Shown: positions 1-8,557 of the stretch, one piece after another | Layout: every line of letters begins with the position of its first letter | How positions within the stretch are numbered: the stretch's first letter is position 1 | NCBI RefSeq assembly: GCF_004770745.1 | Contig: NZ_RQGD01000047.1 | Coordinates: forward strand, 1 to 62,926 | Length of the DNA: 62,926 nt | Source: Leptospira ognonensis | Lineage (GTDB): Bacteria; Spirochaetota; Leptospiria; Leptospirales; Leptospiraceae | Reading direction: 5' to 3' | Notes under the pieces: model-generated | Seen by the model: the letters and a program-made list of their open reading frames with translations, nothing else | Database searches by the model: none | What the model was told of the DNA's origin: nothing | Position numbers and translations under genes: made by a program

Positions 1-75
1 TTTATAAAGGAACAATTTAACCATCCCTTGTTAGATGAATCGGAATGGTCACGCTACGTTGTATATTGTAAATGA
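1..75 (+). CDS. C-terminal end of a gene cut by the window edge
   Basis: The first 24 codons read open from base 1 and end at TGA (73-75). The peptide ends in LLDESEWSRYVVYCK, a compact, plausible protein terminus. A tail of this type occurs in class I methyltransferases, but 24 residues are too few to assign a family. The stop codon sits at the foot of a hairpin series, and a rho-independent terminator follows at 231-257, which supports this being the true 3' end of a transcript. Confidence 0.5.
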   Translation, partial: FIKEQFNHPLLDESEWSRYVVYCK

Positions 76-190
76 CGAAAGTTGGCTTTCGCTCCGAAAG
101 CACTCCTCGGTTTTCAACCTTCGTCGTCTAGAAACAGTCTCCCAGACTGTTTCTGTGTTGAATATTGGAAATGATTGGTTGGAAACAACC
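74..190. other. Chain of three hairpins in the 3' region of the first gene
   Basis: Three inverted repeats follow each other. First, an 11-bp stem (74-84 with 115-125, one mismatch) encloses a perfect 7-bp stem with a 3-base loop (85-91 / 95-101). Second, a perfect 11-bp stem with a CCC loop lies at 130-154. Third, GGTTG and CAACC close a GAAA tetraloop at 177-190. None has a T-run directly behind it, so they look like RNA structure or a palindromic intergenic repeat rather than terminators. No second copy is present in this window. Confidence 0.55.
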
Positions 191-230
191 TAAAACAAAT
201 GCCAGTTAAATGGTTAAAGTAAAGATAGAA

Positions 231-257
231 GCCTCACCTAAGACGTGGGGCTTTTTT
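231..257 (+). terminator. Rho-independent terminator
   Basis: A 7-bp stem with one G-U pair (231-237 / 245-251), a 7-base loop and six T residues immediately after form a classic intrinsic terminator for the gene ending at 75. Confidence 0.7.
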
Positions 258-305
258 GTGTCTAGAGAAAGAGATGTGATGAGACATAATAAGAACGTCA
301 ATCTA

Positions 306-356
306 TCGAACCCCCACCCGAGTTAGGGTGGAGGGGAGTGGTTCGTGGGAAGGTGC
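306..356. repeat. 51-bp structured intergenic repeat, copy 1
   Basis: This segment matches 15042-15092 in the same orientation with only two substitutions over 51 bases. Inside it, CCACCC and GGGTGG (with a GAGTTA loop) form a hairpin that extends through an outer CGAACC/GGTTCG pair at 307-345. Both copies are intergenic and both have GACATAATA a short way upstream. This looks like a dispersed, folding repeat family rather than part of a gene. Confidence 0.75.
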
Positions 357-388
357 AGATTTTCCCTTATCATAAAATGATGATCTAA

Positions 389-645
389 ACAATTGAAACT
401 CAATTTGATAAAAATTTTCTGATGTTAAGTGCGTATTTTTATTTTAAAGAAGAGATGTTATGTGTCTTTTCAAAGTTTTTCTCCACAGAAATAAAACCAG
501 ATTTCGAAAGTAATTTCCCACCGAAACTAATTGAATCATTATTTTCAATGCAGACTATTATGAGGTAGAGGAGGCTTCTTTGGGACTAGTCCATGCAAAA
601 TTAACTCTTTTCAATCATCTCTTCAAGCAAAAATCGTTTGTTTAA
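389..645 (+). pseudogene. Degraded coding remnant with one frameshift
   Basis: An open frame reads from 389 through an ATG at 422 and stops at TAG 566-568. A second frame, continuing in protein-like composition (DYYEVEEASLG...), takes over at about 553 and runs to TAA at 643-645. Joined near 545-555 by a one-base shift they give roughly 85 residues of plausible soluble protein. There is no clear ribosome binding site. I cannot name a family. It could also be two chance ORFs. Confidence 0.35.
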
Positions 646-717
646 CGTAAGTTGATGTAGGCGGCGTCCCAAGTGCAAGCCAGGACTAAGATTTTTTTTG
701 TTCTGAGTTTCAAGGTT

Positions 718-972
718 TCAAAAAAAGTCAATCAGTATTGGTATATAGTGATACATTGTGAGTAGAAACATACCCCATAAATAATACTTTTCACTTGGTG
801 AGTGCGTAATGTAAAGTTTAAGGAAAGTAAAATTCGCCTCCTTACCACCCGGACAAGCAGCATGCAAAAAAAAGCTCGATAGGTAGAGAATCGAAAATTC
901 ACACATTAACATCCATTCGATTGTTTTTTGATTCTTGAATTTACAATCTCCGCTCTCATCAGAGCTTAGCAA
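718..972 (-). CDS. Doubtful small hydrophobic protein
   Basis: An 84-residue frame starts at TTG with no visible ribosome binding site. It contains two hydrophobic stretches (about residues 23-40 and 63-84), so it could be a two-segment membrane protein. It lies in the same reading frame as the 242-residue gene upstream (1015-1743) and the frame stays open right back to that gene's stop codon. It may therefore be a former C-terminal part of that gene after a nonsense mutation, a separate small gene, or chance. Confidence 0.28.
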   Translation of the reverse strand: MLSSDESGDCKFKNQKTIEWMLMCEFSILYLSSFFLHAACPGGKEANFTFLKLYITHSPSEKYYLWGMFLLTMYHYIPILIDFF

Positions 973-1014
973 TCTAGGGCATTCAGGAAAGTATTGGATG
1001 AGAGGTATTTCTTC

Positions 1015-1743
1015 TTACCTAATATTAAATTTATATTTAATATAGGTATCTTCGTCTGCTATGTTTATTTGATTCCAGTCCCACGTTAAACCATCTAAGC
1101 TAGTATAGCCGAAAGAAAAATAAGGCTTCTCTCCTGTTGATAACCATTCATGCCAAGAAGTAGGAATTAAAACAATTCGATCAAGAAGATACCATTTGAC
1201 TCCATCGGGTTGTGTGCTACTGGATAAAAGTTCAACCTCAAGATCTTTCAGAATTTTCAATAGTACCTCGATTCTATCAAAATGCTTGTATGTATCCAAT
1301 GTTATTTCAAATTTTTTTGATGGTATTTTTATACTTAGGGGTTGAGTTATTTTTTTAAATTTTTTCAAATCTTCGATTTGATTTTGGATTCTATTTGAAT
1401 TTTCCTCTTGCTCTTTATCCCAATTTTCTATTCCAATTTTTTGTTTTTGCATCGACTGGTAATCATCAGAATTAACCCAGATAACACGATCTTTGTCACC
1501 CGATTCATTTTGTATAAAAAAATAATCCTGTTCCTTTTCTGCTTTTAAATTGTATGTATATTTTTTTATAACATTCATTTGTTCTTTTTTTAGAAATAAT
1601 TTATTTTCATAAACATGCATACGAGTTGATTGAATCCAAGGGTCTGATTCTTCTTTGATTTTTTTGTTTCCGTTTTCGGTAAGAAAGGAGTCAATGATAG
1701 GTAGAACATCTCTTAGATCCGAAATAATTTTATTTTTATCCAT
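1015..1743 (-). CDS. Hypothetical protein, 242 residues
   Basis: Not recognised. Starts at ATG 1743 and is soluble: no signal peptide or membrane segment. It is rich in Lys, Glu, Ile and Asn, with charged helical stretches at about residues 50-75 and 95-130, and an aromatic-rich C-terminus (several Trp, Tyr and Phe between about 180 and 235). Its strongly AT-rich codon use resembles the other genes of the 1-3400 margin and is unlike the housekeeping genes farther on, consistent with an accessory or acquired gene. It has no operon partner apart from the doubtful ORF at 718-972. Confidence 0.72.
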   Translation of the reverse strand: MDKNKIISDLRDVLPIIDSFLTENGNKKIKEESDPWIQSTRMHVYENKLFLKKEQMNVIKKYTYNLKAEKEQDYFFIQNESGDKDRVIWVNSDDYQSMQKQKIGIENWDKEQEENSNRIQNQIEDLKKFKKITQPLSIKIPSKKFEITLDTYKHFDRIEVLLKILKDLEVELLSSSTQPDGVKWYLLDRIVLIPTSWHEWLSTGEKPYFSFGYTSLDGLTWDWNQINIADEDTYIKYKFNIR

Positions 1744-2135
1744 TTTTTTGCTTCCGATTGAAGTAATTTTTACTTCTTAAGCTAACTAGCAATGTTAAAT
1801 CTGAATTAAGTCTTTAAGGAATACAAAAATTGCATAGATTTGCATCAGAAATGGAATCCTCTGCATCTCCGACAGATTGCTCATTATGAAGATTAAGTCT
1901 GCTTAAACGCGACTATATTTTTTTAGAAAAAATCGGTAAGCTGCGGTTTAATTTTCCATGAGACATAACGAGGCCGTGCCATTCCTTTTGACCTTTGAAA
2001 CATTTGTAGTTTTCAAAATACCTCTTGATGATAGTGTTAGCTTCACCGAAAATGTAGGACGAAGTACAAGTTTTTGAAGACTTCAAATTAAGAAGAGTAA
2101 CGATCTCATGATTCAAAAGGGGTAGTAGGTTAATT

Positions 2136-2813
2136 TTGAAATTGTTTAAATCCTGGGAAGAAATCGAAATTGCTCCCATCTTTCTGAAACAGACAAAACA
2201 ATTTGGTGTGATCAATTTATATGATGATTTAAAAAGACCACTAAGCAGCGGCTGGATTATGATTCATAATGAAAAAAATATGCTAAGGTTGGAGAGCCTC
2301 GGAACAATTGCTAAAATCCAGAATGAATTAAATGCTATAAAATTCTATCTGGAGTATTTATTTGAAAGTGAATTAAGAAAGGAATCTCATGCTATTCTTA
2401 AAGTAGAGAACAATACTTTAGTCATCTTTACAGATGAAGAATTGCGGTTCAAAATTTTACTTCAGTTAACAAAACCTAATGCTAACGAATGTAAATACAC
2501 AATCGAAGAATTTATGAGTTTTCCAGGTTATTGGGCTTTAGAAAATTTTGAATATGAAAGAGAACCATTTGATTTGAAATTTCAATATAGCACTTCTGGA
2601 TATCGAATCATACTGCGGGAGGATCAACACATTTGGCGTCAGTATGGCTGCATCCAACCCATGAATTCGGCCATGACATCATGGACTCACGAGATTCTAA
2701 AAAAATTAAAGATACCCTCAACTGAAATTGATCCTTGTACATTTAACATTGACTCTATCAATGATTTTTTAGATTTAACAAACATATTTCGTGAAAGAAC
2801 TTCTTCTTTTTAG
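2136..2813 (+). CDS. Hypothetical protein, 225 residues
   Basis: Not recognised. The start is taken as TTG at 2136, with a purine-rich AGG about ten bases upstream; no ATG is available nearby in this frame. The protein is soluble, of mixed alpha/beta character, with conspicuous aromatic runs (FPGYWALENFEYE at about 130-142; HIWRQYG at about 168-174). AT-rich like its neighbour on the opposite strand. The two genes diverge, which is common for accessory islands, but nothing links them functionally. Confidence 0.68.
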   Translation: MKLFKSWEEIEIAPIFLKQTKQFGVINLYDDLKRPLSSGWIMIHNEKNMLRLESLGTIAKIQNELNAIKFYLEYLFESELRKESHAILKVENNTLVIFTDEELRFKILLQLTKPNANECKYTIEEFMSFPGYWALENFEYEREPFDLKFQYSTSGYRIILREDQHIWRQYGCIQPMNSAMTSWTHEILKKLKIPSTEIDPCTFNIDSINDFLDLTNIFRERTSSF

Positions 2814-2967
2814 CTTAGCTTCACCAAAGAATTTATGCATTCTATTAAGCTAAAATTTACCGCATTTTAGCAGTAATCCCTGCTCGACCTTCTGTTCCGC
2901 TAGCAAAAAATATCAGCATGGAAGATAAAAGTAGTATTACAAAGATTGCCTAATTTGTAATTGATTC

Positions 2968-3377
2968 CTATTCAGGAAAGTTCACGCGGTTTGCAAGTAA
3001 CCTAACACCGGCAAAACCCAATCCGAAAAAAAGGCCAGATAACCAAAAAAGATTTTTCCAGATTCCCATCCCCCGGAAACGGTAAAGAAACGGTCACCAT
3101 ACTTCGGTAAGACTCTTGTTTCTAAAATTTTTTCAAAATAAAATGAAAAATGCTAAGCCTACTCGGTTTGATATGTGTCTCTGTCTTGTTGATCTTCCGA
3201 AGTACCTCCCGAATAAGATATCTTAATTTTTTTTTGTAGTCCTGAATCATCGCAGAATATTCTTCTTCTAGTCTTTTTTGATCCTTTCAGAAGAAATTTA
3301 AGGGTTCAGGAATGCTAGGTAATTGTGAAAATGCGCCAATTTTTTTCCTCGGGAGGAGTTTTTTTGTGAGTAAAAAA
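2968..3377 (-). pseudogene. Decayed gene, several frameshifts and stops
   Basis: Reading the minus strand gives protein-like segments that jump between frames: KKIGAFSQLPSIPEPLNFF then a stop, KDQKRLEEEYSAMIQDYKK, a shift, KIKISYSGGTSEDQQDRDT, a stop, FEKILETRVLPKYGD, a shift, and finally MGIWKNLFWLSGLFFGLGF and a short tail ending at TAG 2968-2970. The last piece is a membrane segment. Together this suggests a gene of about 130 residues with a cytoplasmic coiled part and a C-terminal membrane anchor, broken at least four times. The final 33-residue part, which has a GGGGG just before its ATG, might still be translated. Family unknown. Confidence 0.42.
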
Positions 3378-3441
3378 AAGTAGACACAAAAACATTCAAT
3401 CAAACGATAGAATGAAATAATGAATCTTGTGGAGGCACAAA

Positions 3442-3954
3442 ATGGATCATTCATTGGTTTTTTATCTCAGGGTTGCTTTACTTGGAATTGGCGCGACGTT
3501 ACTAATGGATTTTTGGCGCTACTTACTTTTCAAGTCTATGGGCGTTATCTCTTTAGATTTAGGTCTATTGGGCAGGTGGGTGGGTCATATGTTCCGAGGG
3601 AGATTAGTCCACCAATCGATTTCTAAAAGTCAGGCGATACCCGGCGAAACGCTTCTTGGTTGGGTTTCTCACTATGCCATTGGAATCACATTTGCGTTTC
3701 TTCTTCCTATCATTTGGGGAGAAGAGTGGTTGCATGAGCCTACTTTCTTACCTGCATTGATCGTCGGGCTCGGTACCGTATTTGCGCCTTGGCTACTCAT
3801 GCAACCAGCGATGGGAGTAGGTGTCGCTGCTTCGAAAGCTCCCAAACCGAGTCAGGTGCGAGTCCGAAACATTGCAATCCATACAGTTTATGGTCTTGGT
3901 TTGTTTGCCAGTGCCCTGCTTCTAAAAGAGTTATATTTCATGGGAAACAAGTGA
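3442..3954 (+). CDS. DUF2938 family membrane protein
   Basis: A 170-residue integral membrane protein of the DUF2938 family, recognised from the N-terminal segment ending in a MDFWRYL motif, the central HYAIGITFAFLLP helix and the PWLLMQPAMGVGVAASK stretch. Four hydrophobic segments are visible. Function of the family is not known. I start it at ATG 3442, six bases after GGAGG (3431-3435); an upstream TTG at 3427 is in frame but would place the ribosome binding site inside the gene. It is the first gene of a tight cassette with the MFS transporter (11 bases on) and the DUF2306 protein. Confidence 0.85.
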   Translation: MDHSLVFYLRVALLGIGATLLMDFWRYLLFKSMGVISLDLGLLGRWVGHMFRGRLVHQSISKSQAIPGETLLGWVSHYAIGITFAFLLPIIWGEEWLHEPTFLPALIVGLGTVFAPWLLMQPAMGVGVAASKAPKPSQVRVRNIAIHTVYGLGLFASALLLKELYFMGNK

Positions 3955-3964
3955 GGTAGAATGC

Positions 3965-5107
3965 ATGTATCAAGTTATACTGATTGCTTTAATCGTTCTA
4001 TTTGGTTTTTTTTCTGTTGGGATTCCTCTTGCTACATTACCAAGTTTCATTCGTGATGTATTAGGTTTTAATGATATTTGGGTTGGCTTAGTTCTTGGTT
4101 TACAATCGGTAATAACTTTGGTCTCACGGCATCATTCGGGTACTTTAGCGGATTTAAAGGGTCCAAAAGTTGCCGTTCGTCGTGGACTGTTGTTAGCTCT
4201 CTTTTCTGGCACCTTGACACTTGTGGCAGTATCCATGAGTGGTTATGTCAGTCTAATTGTTCTGATTTCGGGTCGCTTCCTCTTAGGTCTCTCCGAGAGT
4301 TTGCTGATTACCGGGGCGCTTGCTTGGGGCATTGGACTAGCTGGACCGAAAAATGCGGGTAAGGTTATGAGTTGGAGCGGAATGGCAATGTATGGATCCA
4401 TCGCAGCATCGTCCCCACTTAGTTTTCTTTCTTTAAGTTACTTTGGATTTCCAGGCGCGATAACGTTAGCTATTTTGCTCCCGTTCCTCGCAGGATTAAT
4501 TTCAATGTTAGTTGCCTCATCTCCGGCGACAGGTGTAGAGAGAATACCTTTTTACAAAGTTTTACCTTTGGTTTGGAAACAAGGGATGGGACTAGCCTTT
4601 GCTGCCGTGAGTTTTGCTGGAATTGCTGGCTTTAGTGCGCTGCTCTTTAAACAAAACCACTGGGAAAATGCTCCCTGGTTAATGACAATTTTTGGAATCA
4701 CATACGTCATAGCTCGAGTTTTCTTTGGGCAGACTCCCGATACCTTTGGGGGAAAAAAGGTTGCAATGGTGTCTACCGGGATCACAATCATCGGCCAAGT
4801 GATGATATGGCAAGCGGGTTCTTCTTTACTTGCGTTATGTGGTGCTGCATTTACTGGTTTTGGTTACTCGCTTGTTTTTCCCGCCTTTGGAGTTGAAGCG
4901 GTAAAAAACCTTGAAGGAAAGTATAGAGGTGTTGCTCTAGGTGCCTATGTTGCCTTCTTTGATCTTGCTCTTGGCATCACTGGTCCTATTTCAGGCCTTG
5001 TCGCCAATACGTTCGGATACCCAGCAGTTTTCGCACTCGGTGTTGGTGCGTGTATGATTTCTTTTTTATTTGCCATTAGCTTAAAACAGAATAAGGATTA
5101 CTTATGA
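3965..5107 (+). CDS. Major facilitator superfamily transporter
   Basis: A 380-residue MFS protein with about twelve membrane helices. The N-terminal IPLATLPSFIRDVLGF, the conserved loop between helices 2 and 3 (GTLADLKGPKVAVRRG) and the GRFLLGLSESLL helix resemble the YhhS/YfcJ group of putative sugar or drug exporters. The substrate cannot be read from sequence. It starts at ATG 3965 preceded by GAGGTAG, and its stop codon overlaps the next start as ATGA (5104-5107), so it is translationally coupled to the DUF2306 gene. Confidence 0.88.
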   Translation: MYQVILIALIVLFGFFSVGIPLATLPSFIRDVLGFNDIWVGLVLGLQSVITLVSRHHSGTLADLKGPKVAVRRGLLLALFSGTLTLVAVSMSGYVSLIVLISGRFLLGLSESLLITGALAWGIGLAGPKNAGKVMSWSGMAMYGSIAASSPLSFLSLSYFGFPGAITLAILLPFLAGLISMLVASSPATGVERIPFYKVLPLVWKQGMGLAFAAVSFAGIAGFSALLFKQNHWENAPWLMTIFGITYVIARVFFGQTPDTFGGKKVAMVSTGITIIGQVMIWQAGSSLLALCGAAFTGFGYSLVFPAFGVEAVKNLEGKYRGVALGAYVAFFDLALGITGPISGLVANTFGYPAVFALGVGACMISFLFAISLKQNKDYL

Positions 5108-5721
5108 ATTTCATTAAATATTATTATATTCCTTTCGGATTGGTTCTTTTTTCCGTTGTTCCCGTACTTGCTGGATTATTTCGCATAGGTACAATCCTTC
5201 AGGGAGGTCCAATTACAGTCGAAAATGAAAGATTTTTCATTGAAGGAATGTCTGTGATCCTTCATATCTCTGTTGCTTCAATTTTCTCGATCTTTGGTGC
5301 CTTTCAATTCTCAACGAGAATTCGCGAACGTTATGTTCGTTGGCATCGGCTTTCTGGGAGGGTGATGGTTCTCGCAGGAGTCATGGCTGCCGTAACTGGA
5401 TTATATCTAACAATTGTTTTTCCAAAACTTGAAACGGATGGGCCAACGCTATATTACGTTCGTTTGGTTGTAGGACTTACGATGTTGGCGAGTCTAGTGC
5501 TTGCGGTTCGCGCCGTATTAGCTCGTAATTTTAATTCACATGGTGCTTGGATGACACGTGCATATGCATTGGGTCTTGGTGCAGGAACACAAGTTTTTAC
5601 TCACCTACCTTGGCTACTTATGGATGGGAGTCTTCCAACTGGTCTCATCCGTGATTTCGCAATGGCGTCAGGTTGGTTGATCAACTACCTGGTCGCTGAG
5701 TGGATAATTAAACGCAAGTAA
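5104..5721 (+). CDS. DUF2306 family membrane protein
   Basis: A 205-residue integral membrane protein with about six helices. The HRLSGRVMVLAGVMAAVTGLY stretch and the later HGAWMTRAYALGLGAGTQ are typical of DUF2306 predicted membrane proteins; the repeated His and Arg at helix edges in this family have suggested, but not proved, a heme or quinone link. It shares an ATGA overlap with the MFS gene. The end lies 21 bases from the convergent HD-GYP gene with no obvious terminator in between. Confidence 0.85.
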   Translation: MNFIKYYYIPFGLVLFSVVPVLAGLFRIGTILQGGPITVENERFFIEGMSVILHISVASIFSIFGAFQFSTRIRERYVRWHRLSGRVMVLAGVMAAVTGLYLTIVFPKLETDGPTLYYVRLVVGLTMLASLVLAVRAVLARNFNSHGAWMTRAYALGLGAGTQVFTHLPWLLMDGSLPTGLIRDFAMASGWLINYLVAEWIIKRK

Positions 5722-5741
5722 GCTGCTAAAATTTAGAAATA

Positions 5742-6956
5742 CTAGGAATGAAATTGTTCTGGATGTTCGGAGTATAATTGGATGCAGATTTCTACAACAT
5801 CTGCATCCAATTGTATGCCAGCCAAACGTTTGATTTCTTCTAATGCCACCTCAAATCCCAATGCCGGTCGATATGGACGAAACGAAGAAATAGATTCAAC
5901 AATATCTGCGACTACCAGTATGCGGGACTCAAGTAATATTTCACTGCCACTGATCCCACGCGGATAGCCTGACCCATCGAGCTTCTCATGATGTTCTCTG
6001 ACCATCCGAGCAATAGGCCAGGGAAAGGAGATATCTTTGAGAATACGGAATCCCGTTTCGGAATGTTCGCGAATTAATGCCATTTCCGTCGCACTTAGCC
6101 TGGATGGTTTGGTAAGAATCTCACTTGGTATAGCAATCTTCCCGATGTCATGTACCATCGCCGCGAGCTGTAAACCTTGGACACGAAATTCACTCCATCC
6201 CATTTCTTTTGCGATTGCACATGCAATTTTAGAGACGCGGTCTTCATGTCCTGCGGTGTAGGGATCTCGACTTTCAAGCGTTAAAGATAAAGCCTTTATT
6301 GTTTGATAAAGTATCTCATTTAACTGTCGTTGCGCATTTAAATTTTGTGTTTTCTCGGCTGCGAGTTGGACATTGAGATCTAACTTTTTAATGCCATGAG
6401 CTACCTCATCTGCCATAGCTTGGAAAATTTGTAGGATCTGATTTTCAAATGCCAATGGCTCAGAAGAGTATATCATCAACGCCAATCTGCCATCCGGGTA
6501 GCCGTTAATAGGAATGGATAGGCTTGACCGAATGCCATAAGCAGATGCCTTCTCCGTCCAAGATGAAAACGATTTGTCACCTTGGGAATCTGATAAAACG
6601 TGTGGTTGTCCACTTCTAATACTCTTTCCAGTGGGACCTTGCCCCAACGGAGAATCTTCAGACCAACTAACTTCCAGGCCACTTAAATAACCTTTAGCTG
6701 GACCTGCAGCTGCTAATACTGAGACATACTTTTCTGGCGTATTTTCAGCCAAACCCACCCACGCTAGGAGATATGGTGACTCGAGTGTTAAAGTTTCACA
6801 AATCGATTCGAGTAAAAATGGAATCGACTGCGAAGTCGCCTTTGTCTGAGCAACCTTAGCAAAGGCAGTTAATGCCCAATTCATCTCTTGAAGGGAGAGC
6901 GAGGAGCTTTTCCAAGAGAATCTATTTCTGACGTTGGAATTAACTTCTGAGCTCAT
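5742..6956 (-). CDS. GAF / HD-GYP cyclic-di-GMP phosphodiesterase
   Basis: A 404-residue soluble signalling enzyme. A GAF sensor spans about residues 35-195, followed by a short helix and an HD-GYP domain from about 220 to 395. All the hallmark motifs are present: HEDRV near 237, the metal-binding HDIGKI near 268, HSETG near 298, REHHEKLDGSGYP near 320 and VADIVESI near 350. HD-GYP proteins hydrolyse cyclic di-GMP; with the GYP signature intact this one is expected to be active, with the GAF domain tuning it to an unknown ligand. It is monocistronic. The ribosome binding site before ATG 6956 is weak. Confidence 0.9.
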   Translation of the reverse strand: MSSEVNSNVRNRFSWKSSSLSLQEMNWALTAFAKVAQTKATSQSIPFLLESICETLTLESPYLLAWVGLAENTPEKYVSVLAAAGPAKGYLSGLEVSWSEDSPLGQGPTGKSIRSGQPHVLSDSQGDKSFSSWTEKASAYGIRSSLSIPINGYPDGRLALMIYSSEPLAFENQILQIFQAMADEVAHGIKKLDLNVQLAAEKTQNLNAQRQLNEILYQTIKALSLTLESRDPYTAGHEDRVSKIACAIAKEMGWSEFRVQGLQLAAMVHDIGKIAIPSEILTKPSRLSATEMALIREHSETGFRILKDISFPWPIARMVREHHEKLDGSGYPRGISGSEILLESRILVVADIVESISSFRPYRPALGFEVALEEIKRLAGIQLDADVVEICIQLYSEHPEQFHS

Positions 6957-7320
6957 TTTAATTTATCACAGGAGAATTTTCTCATTGTCGTTTTGTTATA
7001 CCTGGAAAGATTTTTTGATTTGCTGATTGAAAAAGCAACTACGTAAGAATATGATTCCATTAGTTTTCGTAATCAATTACGGGAATCAACTAGGACTCAG
7101 GGAAAATACTATCCGGCTTTGCAACCTGCGAATCGGATCGTTACGACACGTTGATTCTCGATCATATTTTTGTATTATCTTTCTAGTTTTGTGAACAGCG
7201 TTTCTAAGTGTAAATAGAATTCCCAATCAAGCAAGTCAGGGATCAAACAATCGTTGAAAGTAATCTCAATCCAAAAAACAAAAAGAAGAGATGTAATAAC
7301 ATCAAAATTCGAATAAATAA
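6957..7320. other. Intergenic region without a gene
   Basis: 364 bases between divergent genes, so it should hold promoters for both. I see no convincing small ORF, repeat or strong hairpin; a short CGTAA-TCAA-TTACG inverted repeat near 7069 is probably chance. Confidence 0.4.
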
Positions 7321-8490
7321 ATGTATATGATGGATGATGATCGCGTACAAGTCGTACAAATACTTCAGATTATAATTTACTTTCGGGTATTGTTTATAAA
7401 TCATGGGATCATTAGGGTTTGGAATTTAAATTTGAATCATTTTGCGATTTTGCTCTTTATTTTTTCATTCTGCCTGTCCTTTACTTCCTGCAAACCAGCT
7501 CTCGCATCAAATTCATGCGATACAACATCTCAGAAGTATTTAATACTTCAATTTTTACTTTCGGCTATAAATCCAAATATGACTCTCTGCGGAGCGCCAA
7601 GACCAACAACTCAGACAATTATTACAAAACCGTCAGATGAAACCGGTGCGACATCAGTACCAGTATCCTCTGGAGTAACGGTATCTGCTCCCTCACTTGG
7701 CTTTACGCTTAAAAATGGAGGTCTAGACTCGGTCACTCTTAAATTAACCAAGGAGCCTAATGCGGCAGTCACACTTCCCTTGGGGGTGTCTCCCTCCTCC
7801 CAGGCAACTGTCGCACCTTCCTCGCTCTCCTTTACGTCGGCTAACTGGAACATTCCGCAAACCGTTACTGTCACAGGACTGGACGATGTAAACTATGGTG
7901 TCAGCGCAAATTTTATTCTGACTTTTGGACCTTCCGTGAGTTCCGACACATCTTTTAATGGACTCTCTGGGTCGAGCACTGCAATAACGAATAGGGACTA
8001 CAGAAAGCTCATCTTTGTTTCCAATTTGACTCAAGGAAATTTAGGCGGGATTTCTGGTGCTGATTCTCTTTGTAATTCAGATTCAAACAAACCAGTAAAC
8101 ACGGGAAGCTATAAAGCATTGATTGTACATCCCGGAGTTCGAGTCGCATCTGTTACCGCAAACACGGGAGACGGACAAATAGACTGGGTTTTACTACCGA
8201 ACCAGTTGTACACACGTTCGACGGGGCTACCTATCATGACAACAAATGCAGCATCCATTTACCTTTTTGGTCCAAATTTGGCAAACTCGGTTTACACGGC
8301 TGGAGATGCCATCTGGACGGGATTTTCTGCTGCCAACGACTGGACCGCTGATGGAGGATGCACTGGATGGACAGTTACAGGAGGGAACGGCCCATACTCT
8401 GTTGGAAATTCCGTTACCTTTCAATCACTATTATTTGGTGGGAGTATCGTATGTACAAACAATGGTCGATTGTATTGTGTCCAACAATGA
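7321..8490 (+). CDS. DUF1554 lipoprotein with immunoglobulin-like region
   Basis: An exported Leptospira lipoprotein. A lipobox FTSC ends a hydrophobic segment that begins near residue 40, so the true start is probably TTG 7432 or close to it and the first 37 residues given here may not be made. After a Ser/Thr/Pro linker, about residues 120-225 hold a beta-sandwich-like region ending SFTSANWNIPQTVTVTGLDD, found in many leptospiral surface proteins. Residues 227-389 are a DUF1554 domain (RKLIFVSNLTQGNLGG, ADSLCNSD, GCTGWT, RLYCVQQ), with cysteines likely paired in the periplasm or on the surface. Function of DUF1554 is unknown. Confidence 0.85.
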   Translation: MYMMDDDRVQVVQILQIIIYFRVLFINHGIIRVWNLNLNHFAILLFIFSFCLSFTSCKPALASNSCDTTSQKYLILQFLLSAINPNMTLCGAPRPTTQTIITKPSDETGATSVPVSSGVTVSAPSLGFTLKNGGLDSVTLKLTKEPNAAVTLPLGVSPSSQATVAPSSLSFTSANWNIPQTVTVTGLDDVNYGVSANFILTFGPSVSSDTSFNGLSGSSTAITNRDYRKLIFVSNLTQGNLGGISGADSLCNSDSNKPVNTGSYKALIVHPGVRVASVTANTGDGQIDWVLLPNQLYTRSTGLPIMTTNAASIYLFGPNLANSVYTAGDAIWTGFSAANDWTADGGCTGWTVTGGNGPYSVGNSVTFQSLLFGGSIVCTNNGRLYCVQQ

Positions 8491-8557
8491 ATTGTTAGTT
8501 GGCTGATTTCGGGAAAATTGACCCTCCAAAATAAACGACTTCTTTTGAGAACAATAC

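Noticed and set aside
74..190. Reading the hairpin chain as a CRISPR array or as a tRNA
   Set aside because: The hairpins are not repeats of each other, spacing is irregular, and no acceptor or T-arm geometry is present.
306..345. The repeat's TCGAACCCC part as a tRNA T-arm
   Set aside because: There is no matching acceptor stem, anticodon arm or CCA end around either copy.
1837..1853. TTGCAT-N4-TTGCAT near the start of the 242-residue gene, resembling the Zur box
   Set aside because: The spacer is four, not five bases, the half-sites are the weaker form, and no metal-related gene is adjacent.
1913..2215. A 100-codon frame on the minus strand that overlaps the start of the gene at 2136
   Set aside because: No ribosome binding site, uneven composition, and it covers the promoter and start of a better-supported plus-strand gene. 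It could be another decayed fragment but I cannot support it.
3420..3626. A 68-codon plus-strand frame overlapping the DUF2938 gene
   Set aside because: It is the shifted frame of the DUF2938 gene, which is clearly recognised and has the GGAGG at the correct distance.
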